Assembly: GCF_001467945.1 (NCBI RefSeq)
Contig: NZ_LNYQ01000013.1
Span: 1,990,585-2,054,584, forward strand
Source: Legionella parisiensis
GTDB taxonomy: Bacteria; Pseudomonadota; Gammaproteobacteria; Legionellales; Legionellaceae
Direction of reading: 5' to 3'
Length of the DNA: 64,000 nt
Numbering within the stretch: position 1 is the stretch's first letter; every line of letters begins with the position of its first letter. Of the stretch, positions 18,762-26,243 are shown piece by piece. The position numbers and the translations under genes were made by a program. The notes under the pieces are model-generated. The model was not told where the DNA came from. It searched no databases and saw only the letters and a program-made list of their open reading frames with translations.

Positions 18762-21700
18762 ATGCTAGTCGACAGTGATCAACGAAGCCAAGCCACAAAT
18801 CCTTCCATATCATTTATCGTACAAGCTCCTGCGGGATCGGGTAAAACTGAAATTCTTACACAGCGTTATTTGCGATTGTTAAGCACCGTAACGGCTCCAG
18901 AACAAATTGTCGCATTAACATTCACCCGTAAAGCCGCCAGTGAAATGCGTGAACGTATTGTGTTCGCCTTACAGCAAGCTGCAAGTAATATAAAAGCCAA
19001 TACGCCCCATCAACAAATGACACTTGATTTTGCTCATGCAGCCCTCCAACGTGATAACCACTTTCAATGGAATTTACTACATCAGCCGAATCGATTAAAA
19101 GTCATTACAATTGACTCTTTATGCCAAAGTATCAATCAGGCAATTCCTCTATTGGAAAAACAAATTGCTTATTCACAGATTACTGAAAAAGCGAACAGTC
19201 ATTATTTAAACGCTGGTCGACGCTGTATTCAGTTTGCGCTAGCAACACCCGAATATCAAAAAGCGATAAAAACACTCTTGTTGCATGTAGATAATCGTCA
19301 GGATCGATTACTTGAATTATTTACTGTACTTCTTTCTCAAAGGGATCAATGGTTAACCCCCCTCTTTCAAGCACGCGCCCAAGAAAAATCAACTTTTGAA
19401 CGTGCACTGCGACTTATAGAGCAACATGAATTAAAAAGGTTCACACAAAGCCTACCCCCGCATTTAGCTCATGATTTGACTCAATGTGCTCGTGAATTGG
19501 CAATTATAGAAAATAATCCCGTTTCGCCACGCTATCCGCTAAAAGATTGGTATGATTTTCAACACACCAGTCAAGAGGTTGCAACTGCATTAAGAAAACT
19601 CTTACTTACTGGCGATGCGAATTTTCGCAAAAGTTTTGATCATCATGTCGGCTTGCTCAGTAACTCCTGTGCTCCGGATGAATATAAAAGACTTAAAAAT
19701 GCCAGCAAAGAATTGCTCAGCGAACTCAATGAATATCCTGATTTCCTTGAGGCATTAATTCAAGTCAGTAATTTACCTGAGCCAGAATATGATCCTGAGC
19801 AATGGGAGGTTCTGCAAGCACTCTTTTTGTTGCTTCCTCTTCTTGTAGGTCATTTACACGTTTTGTTTAGCGAACTAAATGAAGTTGATTTCACTGCCAT
19901 ATCCCAACAAGCATTGAGTGCATTAGGGGATGTAGAAAATCCTACTGACTTAGCTTTATATTTAGATCATGCGCTTCATCACATTCTGGTTGATGAATTT
20001 CAGGATACTTCAATTACCCAGTTTGAATTGTTAACCAAGCTTGTCAGTGGATGGCTGGAAAATGATGGGAAAACTCTTTTTATCGTTGGTGATCCGATGC
20101 AATCCATTTACCGTTTTAGGCAAGCAGAGGTAGGATTATTCTTTCGCGCAAAAGAACAAGGCATAGGCCCCGTCAAACTGCAATCGCTGCAGTTGTGCTG
20201 CAATTTCCGTTCAACACAAACGATTGTAAATTGGGTAAATAATCAATTCACCAACATCTTCCCCAGGCAAGTTGACATAGAATCTGGTGCAGTTTCATTT
20301 CATCCCAGTGTAAATGTCATTCAAGATGAAGAAAATAGTGCCATTCACGCCATACAATTTAAAAATCGGGAACAGGAAGCAAAAAAACTCATAGAAATTA
20401 TTCAACACGAATTGCAAACCCATCCTGAGCAAACTATGGCTATTCTGGTACGCTCCAGAACGCAACTTGCTGAAATCATTCGCCTGTTACGTCAACATCA
20501 AGTTCCCTATCAGGGTACTGATATCACTCTATTAGCCAATCTAAGCCACTTGCGTGATGTTTGGTCATTAACCCAGGCTTTACTTGCTCCAGCAAATCGC
20601 CTCTCTTGGCTCGCCGTACTTCATAGTCCCTATTGTGGTTTAGCATTAAATGATATCCATAGCATAGCTCACTTTAACAAGAAAAAATCAATTTACTTTG
20701 CCTTATTACATTTAAACAAAATCCAGGAGTTAAGCGAAGAGGGCAGAATTCGCGCTAAATTTTTTATGCACGTCATGCACAAAGCGCTAACTCAAAGGTA
20801 TGAAAGCAGGCTCTCAGTCTGGGTCATGCAAACTTTAAAAGAATTACACATCGACACTATCCTAAACACAAGTCAACTCAATGATCTCGAACAATTCTGG
20901 AACTTACTTGACCGCTATGAACAAAACGGTCGTTTATCGGATATGAAAGAATTTCTCTCCGAACTCAATAAACTCTATTCACAGCAAGCCAATCCTTCTC
21001 GTTTACAGGTGATGACCATTCATAAGTCTAAAGGACTTGAATTTGATACTGTATTTTTACCCGGTTTAGGTGCACAACCTAATCGTGGCGATAATCCAAT
21101 GTTGCGCTGGCTTAATTTACCGACGCAAAAACAGGGCAATTTATTACTCATGTCACCTATCCAATCGGCACATCAAGAGCATTGTGCTTTATATGACTAT
21201 TTAAGCAAATTAGATGAAGTAAAAAGCCATTATGAAGCGCAACGATTACTGTATGTTGCTGTGACTCGAGCAAAGTCACGTTTGTACTTAATGGATCATT
21301 CAGAACGATCGTCCAAGGCTTCATTTAAAAATCTTCTTAAGCATCTGGAATTTTCAGAACATGAACCCTCGACCCTTGTTGAAAAAAAGAACTCGTCTCT
21401 GCCTAAACTATTAAGCTTACCTCTTGATTATTACCAAGACAATAAGCCTGAAGTTTTTTATCACAGTATAAAAACAGAGCCTTCTCATTTATCAACAAGT
21501 ATTCCCCGACTAATTGGTATAGTAACGCACCAATTGTTACAATGGATCTGTGATAATCATCCAAAAACTATAATTGAAATTCCCTGGAACCTCCCTCGTG
21601 ATGAATTGAGGAGGTTGGGGTTCGATGACAAAACACAACACGAAGCACTATCTAACATGCGGGAACACATTACCCGAATGTTTGAGGATCAAACGGGTTT

Positions 21701-22001
21701 TTGGATTATTAGCCAACATGATCAGGAGCAAAACGAATACGAATTATTAGTGGAGCAGCAAAATAGACCCATTACTCGTATCATTGATCGTACTTTTGAG
21801 GATCAAGGAAAACGCTGGATTATTGATTTCAAAACTGGAAAAGAAGATGAAGCTTCATTGATGAAACACCGACAACAATTACATGAATATGGTTCTTATC
21901 TATCAGAGCACACCACCCTTCCTATCTATTGTGGTATTTATTATCTCCCCAGCAATCATTGGGTTAGTTGGCAACATGAGTGTTCTGAACTTACTGTTTG
22001 A
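18762..22001 (+). CDS. AddA-like UvrD-family helicase-nuclease (exonuclease V beta-type)
   Basis: A 1079-residue double-strand-break repair helicase with nuclease. Superfamily 1 motifs run in order: Walker A APAGSGKTE, motif Ia TFTRKAASEMR, DEFQDTS (Walker B), VGDPMQSIYRFRQAE (motif III), TIHKSKGLEFD (motif V) and VAVTRAKSRLY (motif VI). The C terminus has the RecB-type nuclease signature RIIDRTF...WIIDFKTGK. Length and layout match AddA of AddAB systems. The usual partner AddB is not next to it: upstream is lysAC and downstream is apbC. A RecB identity is less likely because of the short C-terminal part. Confidence 0.85.
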   Translation: MLVDSDQRSQATNPSISFIVQAPAGSGKTEILTQRYLRLLSTVTAPEQIVALTFTRKAASEMRERIVFALQQAASNIKANTPHQQMTLDFAHAALQRDNHFQWNLLHQPNRLKVITIDSLCQSINQAIPLLEKQIAYSQITEKANSHYLNAGRRCIQFALATPEYQKAIKTLLLHVDNRQDRLLELFTVLLSQRDQWLTPLFQARAQEKSTFERALRLIEQHELKRFTQSLPPHLAHDLTQCARELAIIENNPVSPRYPLKDWYDFQHTSQEVATALRKLLLTGDANFRKSFDHHVGLLSNSCAPDEYKRLKNASKELLSELNEYPDFLEALIQVSNLPEPEYDPEQWEVLQALFLLLPLLVGHLHVLFSELNEVDFTAISQQALSALGDVENPTDLALYLDHALHHILVDEFQDTSITQFELLTKLVSGWLENDGKTLFIVGDPMQSIYRFRQAEVGLFFRAKEQGIGPVKLQSLQLCCNFRSTQTIVNWVNNQFTNIFPRQVDIESGAVSFHPSVNVIQDEENSAIHAIQFKNREQEAKKLIEIIQHELQTHPEQTMAILVRSRTQLAEIIRLLRQHQVPYQGTDITLLANLSHLRDVWSLTQALLAPANRLSWLAVLHSPYCGLALNDIHSIAHFNKKKSIYFALLHLNKIQELSEEGRIRAKFFMHVMHKALTQRYESRLSVWVMQTLKELHIDTILNTSQLNDLEQFWNLLDRYEQNGRLSDMKEFLSELNKLYSQQANPSRLQVMTIHKSKGLEFDTVFLPGLGAQPNRGDNPMLRWLNLPTQKQGNLLLMSPIQSAHQEHCALYDYLSKLDEVKSHYEAQRLLYVAVTRAKSRLYLMDHSERSSKASFKNLLKHLEFSEHEPSTLVEKKNSSLPKLLSLPLDYYQDNKPEVFYHSIKTEPSHLSTSIPRLIGIVTHQLLQWICDNHPKTIIEIPWNLPRDELRRLGFDDKTQHEALSNMREHITRMFEDQTGFWIISQHDQEQNEYELLVEQQNRPITRIIDRTFEDQGKRWIIDFKTGKEDEASLMKHRQQLHEYGSYLSEHTTLPIYCGIYYLPSNHWVSWQHECSELTV

Positions 22002-22073
22002 TCACAGCAAACAAATTCTATGAAATAATACTGCTCTGCGCTATCATTCCTCTTTTGTGTTTAAGGCCAATCC

Positions 22074-23147
22074 ATGACCACTGAAAATACTGTAATCCAC
22101 TTGATGAGCACTCTAACAGATCCAATTCTTGGCCTTACAGGCAAAGAAATGAATTTACAATGCAGTCTTGAAATGACAAATAATCAGTTGATTATCAAAC
22201 TAACTGCCGGATTTCCCTGCGGCTTGCTTGAAGAACATTATAAGCCCCTATTACTTGCTGCATTACAATCATCGCTCCCAAATCAACAGATAGTAATTCA
22301 CATAAATCAACAGATAAAACCGCACAGAACTCAACTTGTTGGCAAAGGCTTACGTGGAGTTAAAAACACTATTGCTGTAGCTTCAGGAAAGGGAGGAGTG
22401 GGAAAATCTACTGTAACCGTCAACTTAGCGGCTGCATTAGCTCGCTTAGGTGCACAAGTTGGTATTTTAGATGCTGACATCTACGGCCCAAGCATGCCTT
22501 TAATGCTGGGAAAAACTGAACCGGTGCAAATCAGTGGTGATCATTATCTTCCTGCAAAAGCGCATGGAATACAAACTATGTCTATTGGCTACCTGACACA
22601 TGGTGAACAAGCACTTATCTGGCGAGGTCCCATGCTGGCTAAATCACTAATCCAAATGTTAGATATTACCCTTTGGAACGAGCTGGATTATTTGTTTATC
22701 GATTTACCACCTGGAACCGGTGATATTCAATTGACGTTAGTACAAAAAATCCCCCTTACTGCTGCTATAGTAGTGACTACTCCACAAAACGTGGCAACTC
22801 TTGATGCACAAAAAGCACTTACCATGTTTTCTAAAACAGGAATTGATGTACTGGGCATTATAGAAAATATGTCCACTCATATTTGCAGTCAATGTGGACA
22901 TCAAGAAGCAATTTTTGGAACTGGTGGAGCAGAAGCACTTTGTGCCGGACACCAAACCACATTACTCGGACAACTTCCCTTAGATGGACGCATAAGACAA
23001 AACTGTGATGAAGGTGCTCCTACTGCGACTCAAGCTCGTGATAAGTTAACAGATACAATGCTTAAAACAGCGATGAAGAGCGCTATTGAATTGTCCAAAA
23101 AACCAATTAATTATGCAGACAAATTCCCCAAAATTGTTGTTGAGTGA
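22074..23147 (+). CDS. apbC: Mrp/ApbC-type iron-sulfur cluster carrier ATPase
   Basis: A cytosolic P-loop NTPase of the MinD/Mrp type, thought to bind and deliver Fe-S clusters to apo-enzymes. The first about 90 residues form a MIP18-like (DUF59) domain; then come the deviant Walker A motif SGKGGVGKST, the DADIYGPSMP switch region, FIDLPPGTGD, and the CSQCG motif with two cysteines that hold a bridging cluster in the dimer. Length 357 is typical. It follows the helicase gene by 72 bases. Housekeeping role; no sign of horizontal transfer. Confidence 0.93.
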   Translation: MTTENTVIHLMSTLTDPILGLTGKEMNLQCSLEMTNNQLIIKLTAGFPCGLLEEHYKPLLLAALQSSLPNQQIVIHINQQIKPHRTQLVGKGLRGVKNTIAVASGKGGVGKSTVTVNLAAALARLGAQVGILDADIYGPSMPLMLGKTEPVQISGDHYLPAKAHGIQTMSIGYLTHGEQALIWRGPMLAKSLIQMLDITLWNELDYLFIDLPPGTGDIQLTLVQKIPLTAAIVVTTPQNVATLDAQKALTMFSKTGIDVLGIIENMSTHICSQCGHQEAIFGTGGAEALCAGHQTTLLGQLPLDGRIRQNCDEGAPTATQARDKLTDTMLKTAMKSAIELSKKPINYADKFPKIVVE

Positions 23148-23249
23148 ATTCTTTTGAGAGGTATAATCGAGTTAAGGCCATCCCTTATTCAGCTAAAATG
23201 CGAGCAAAGGTAAAGTCTATTAAAATAATAACCACAAATAAATTGAGCC

Positions 23250-23792
23250 ATGGAACGATTAATAATAATAACTCTAAGTATCCTATACTCCTGCCTGACT
23301 CTAGCCAAGTCTTCCTATCAAATTGATTTAATTATATTTGCCCATCCCAATCAAAACCCGGACATGACTGTTGATGCACCTCTTATTCCAATGGGTGCAC
23401 ATGCCATATTATTGAAATCAGATGCAGAAAAATCAGGAAAACCCTATCTTTTATTATCTCCATCCTCATCCAGTCTACGCGATGAGTATTACCTGCTGAC
23501 TCGAAAATCGCGCTACAAAGTTTTAGGGCATTACTCGTGGAAACAACCTGCCAATAATCAAAGTAGCGTCGCTCTACCTGTAGTTGAGCATAATGGCTGG
23601 CAAATACAGGGCAAATTTAATGTGGTGCAAAGTAATTATTATTCTTTTGATGCAGAGTTACAGGTATCACCACCTAGCAATCCACAATCATCATTCACTG
23701 TATCACAAAAACAACGCCTAAAAGATGATGTAGTTTATTATCTCGACAATGCTCTGATTGGCATGTTAGTTAAAATTCATAAATTGGGATAA
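23250..23792 (+). CDS. CsiV-like exported protein
   Basis: An exported protein of 180 residues. A signal peptide (MERLIIITLSILYSCLTLAK) leads into YQIDLIIFAH, the opening typical of the CsiV family, whose founding member helps penicillin-binding protein regulation in Pseudomonas. The middle has a PYLLLSPS segment and a SWKQP motif (HYSWKQPANN) that CsiV-like proteins share as I recall them. Function in this organism is not established. It is followed directly by a hairpin repeat that may end the transcript, and is separated from apbC by about 100 bases. Confidence 0.6.
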   Translation: MERLIIITLSILYSCLTLAKSSYQIDLIIFAHPNQNPDMTVDAPLIPMGAHAILLKSDAEKSGKPYLLLSPSSSSLRDEYYLLTRKSRYKVLGHYSWKQPANNQSSVALPVVEHNGWQIQGKFNVVQSNYYSFDAELQVSPPSNPQSSFTVSQKQRLKDDVVYYLDNALIGMLVKIHKLG

Positions 23793-23807
23793 TGATGCAT
23801 CAATCCA

Positions 23808-23834
23808 TGTAGCCTGGGCTTCACCCAGGCTACA
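23808..23834. repeat. Perfect hairpin repeat (TAGCCTGGG type)
   Basis: TGTAGCCTGGG (23808-23818) and CCCAGGCTACA (23824-23834) form a perfect 11-base-pair stem with a five-base loop CTTCA. It lies between convergent genes and may act as a two-way terminator. Related but decayed versions occur at 41091-41116 and 60600-60640, so this looks like a dispersed intergenic element. Confidence 0.7.
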
Positions 23835-23860
23835 AACTTAAAACCCTCATCTGCACTTTT

Positions 23861-24163
23861 TTATTTTTTTCCTGGAGGAAAAATCTGATCAAACACAGTT
23901 GCGCCTCCCTCCACAACATGGCTCATTGTAGTGTTTACATCGGAGACTCTAGAATTATCCTTGTTTGAAAAAAAGCCCCAAAACCCATTTCTCGATTGTT
24001 TGCTTCTGCCTACTTCATGCAATCCAAATAATGCTGCTGCAGTAAGCGTCAGAGATGAGAATGGACCTAGTCTTCCATAAAAAGGGGACATAAATAAATT
24101 TCCAAAACTGATTAATGCACCAGTCTTTAGTACTTTGTCAGGATTTATTTGATCTCTAGGCAT
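23861..24163 (-). CDS. Small membrane protein, copy 2 of a tandem paralogue pair
   Basis: I do not recognise this 100-residue protein. It is clearly a paralogue of the next gene upstream (24203-24532): both start with a D-x-DKxxKTGAL type stretch, have a hydrophobic, glycine- and alanine-rich middle (TLTAAALFGLHEVGR here), and end with VxGGAxxFDxIxP. The hydrophobic segment could span or lie on a membrane. No signal peptide is seen. The downstream neighbour on the other strand is the CsiV-like gene, which ends at a hairpin. Function unknown. Confidence 0.65.
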   Translation of the reverse strand: MPRDQINPDKVLKTGALISFGNLFMSPFYGRLGPFSSLTLTAAALFGLHEVGRSKQSRNGFWGFFSNKDNSRVSDVNTTMSHVVEGGATVFDQIFPPGKK

Positions 24164-24202
24164 GCTTCTACTTCCTTGATGGATTATTTAAAAAGATACG
24201 TA

Positions 24203-24532
24203 TCATGGACGCTTGCTTTCGCTAGGCATAATTTCGTCAAATATCGCTGCACCGCCAACTGCAATATTTGCCAGAGTATTTTGAACCTCTGTGCTTTTAT
24301 CACCAGTCATGCCACCAAAAAAAGAATTCATACCATTTATTCCATTTCCGACAGGTCTTCTTTTTTTACCTATCTCATGTGCACCATATAAAAATGCGCC
24401 GGTCGCAACAATTGCCGTAGTCAAACCAAGTTTTGCATCAACCCAATACAAGGGGGCTAAAATGGTATTCCCTAGCGCCAGTAATGCGCCAGTCTTGCCT
24501 GCATCATCAATATCGATTTTATCTTGAGCCAT
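24203..24532 (-). CDS. Small membrane protein, copy 1 of a tandem paralogue pair
   Basis: A 109-residue protein of unknown function. Two hydrophobic stretches (GALLALGNTILAPLYW and TTAIVATGAFLYGAHEIG) with small residues spaced as in a glycine-zipper helix suggest membrane insertion. The C-terminal VGGAAIFDEIMPS matches VEGGATVFDQIFPP in the downstream copy, showing tandem duplication followed by divergence. The start ATG is divergent from the chimeric decarboxylase gene, so a shared control region of about 150 bases lies between them. No known family recognised. Confidence 0.7.
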   Translation of the reverse strand: MAQDKIDIDDAGKTGALLALGNTILAPLYWVDAKLGLTTAIVATGAFLYGAHEIGKKRRPVGNGINGMNSFFGGMTGDKSTEVQNTLANIAVGGAAIFDEIMPSESKRP

Positions 24533-24646
24533 ATCAATTCCTTGTGATAATTAGTTTGAATAATCAGACTATGTGAGCATCAATTAAATTGCAAGCATAA
24601 ATTTAATAGATCATAATGAACAATATTAAACCAAGCGCAATGTGAA

Positions 24647-24675
24647 TTGAATTTAAACCGCTTGAACATTATACT
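24647..24675 (+). promoter_or_regulatory. Candidate sigma-70 promoter of the chimeric decarboxylase gene
   Basis: TTGAAT (24647-24652) and TATACT (24670-24675) are separated by 17 bases, close to consensus. Transcription would start near 24682, almost on the first ATG at 24684, which favours the second ATG at 24708 as the real start. Confidence 0.45.
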
Positions 24676-24707
24676 CTCATATAATGGAATCAACTGTTAA
24701 GACCATA

Positions 24708-26126
24708 ATGTCTCCAAAAAGTCGAATTATAAATGCGCTCACTTTATGCCTCCAACAAAAATCCAATAAGGATTTTAAATTAAATAAATCAACAGCCTAT
24801 ACTGGGTTGACTGACTTATATGAACATTATGCTCTGGAGAATAATACGGATCAATTTTTTGAAGCATTTGAACAATTATGCAAGATCACTCATGATTATC
24901 AACTTGGAGATAATCCAATTTTAGATAATTTTATCATTCAATTGGAAAAAGTTTTTCATCCCCAAAAGCTGGAAAAAGGAGTTACTCGCCCTACCCCATG
25001 GTGGCAAATTAAGAAAGAATCATTGCTTTCCATTGCAGGGACTCATTCACCTTGTTATGTATATAACAGCACAACACAAATAACTCAAGCCAAACAATTA
25101 CTGAACCTAAAATCAATCGATACTTTGTTTTATGCAATTAAAGCCAACTCACATCCTTCGATTTTAAAAACATTGGAAAAAGAGGGTATTGGTTTTGAAT
25201 GCGTCTCAATTCAGGAATTAAAACGAATATCAGACCTATTTCCAGATATAGACAAAAAAAGAATTTTGTTTACCCCCAATTTTGCCCCAAAAGCAGAATA
25301 TGAATTTGCCATGAATTTAGGTTGTTATGTGACAATAGATAATTTGCATCCTTTAATAAGCTGGACTGAGCTGTTTCAAAACCGCGATATCATCATCCGT
25401 ATCGACCCAGGTGCAGGAGCCGGTCATCACAAACATGTCATAACAGGGGGAAATGAATCAAAGTTTGGCATTGACCAAAAAGATATTGAACACCTTAAAA
25501 TCCTGACCCAAAAAAATAATGTCCGTGTCATTGGTTTACACTCGCATTCAGGGAGTGGAATTCTTACCCCTGAGCTTTGGGAACAAACTGCATTAATGCT
25601 CACATCCCTCATAGAACAATTTCCCAATACTCAATTCATAAACTTAGGCGGCGGCTTAGGAATTGTTGAAAAGCCAGGACAAAAACCTTTGAATCTCCAG
25701 AAACTCGATGCACGATTATTGGCTGTAAAATCACATTGCCCTCATTTAAAATTCTGGATGGAGCCTGGTCGCTTTTTTGTTGCAGAAAGCGGCGTCATCC
25801 TTGCAAAGGTCACTCAATGCAAAGAAAAAGGTGAAGTAAAATTTATAGGAATTGAAACGGGAATGAATTCATTAATTAGACCTTCTTTGTATGGTGCTTA
25901 TCACGAGATTGTCAACTTAAGTAGATTGCATGAGGATAACGCTGGTTTTTCACATGTAGTAGGCCCCATTTGCGAATCCGGAGATACTCTGGGATACGAC
26001 CGTTTATTACCTGCTACATATGAAGGGGATATCATTTTAATTGCTAATACTGGAGCCTATGGGTACTGTATGAGCTCTCATTACAATTTACGATCACCCG
26101 CACATGAAATTATTTTGGAAGCATAG
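24708..26126 (+). CDS. Chimeric diaminopimelate decarboxylase with an effector-like N-terminal segment
   Basis: A 472-residue two-part protein. Residues about 97-472 are a PLP-dependent diaminopimelate decarboxylase that matches the lysA half of lysAC by eye at roughly three residues in four, with all key motifs kept (YAIKAN lysine, HSHSGSG, GGGLG, EPGRFF, CESGD). Residues 1-88 do not belong to that family. They align without gaps to the first 88 residues of the next gene (about 38 identical by hand count, including IINA, DF-LNK, YALEN, GDN and DNFII). The cysteine of that neighbour is Tyr31 here. The gene looks like a recombinant of a decarboxylase duplicate and a neighbour's 5' end. I use the ATG at 24708 because the homology starts there; an ATG at 24684 is also in frame. 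Confidence 0.85.
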   Translation: MSPKSRIINALTLCLQQKSNKDFKLNKSTAYTGLTDLYEHYALENNTDQFFEAFEQLCKITHDYQLGDNPILDNFIIQLEKVFHPQKLEKGVTRPTPWWQIKKESLLSIAGTHSPCYVYNSTTQITQAKQLLNLKSIDTLFYAIKANSHPSILKTLEKEGIGFECVSIQELKRISDLFPDIDKKRILFTPNFAPKAEYEFAMNLGCYVTIDNLHPLISWTELFQNRDIIIRIDPGAGAGHHKHVITGGNESKFGIDQKDIEHLKILTQKNNVRVIGLHSHSGSGILTPELWEQTALMLTSLIEQFPNTQFINLGGGLGIVEKPGQKPLNLQKLDARLLAVKSHCPHLKFWMEPGRFFVAESGVILAKVTQCKEKGEVKFIGIETGMNSLIRPSLYGAYHEIVNLSRLHEDNAGFSHVVGPICESGDTLGYDRLLPATYEGDIILIANTGAYGYCMSSHYNLRSPAHEIILEA

Positions 26127-26243
26127 CTATAATGTTTTTTTCATATTATGTGCAGCCTCTTTTTGTTTAATATAAATACATCGTGAGTTGAATCAAACTA
26201 CCTTGACATTTATAATCGCAAAACCAAAAATGAGGGGTTGTTT

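Noticed and set aside
23144-23326. 60-codon open frame overlapping the apbC end and the csiV-like start
   Set aside because: Out of frame with a well-supported exported protein that has its own signal peptide.
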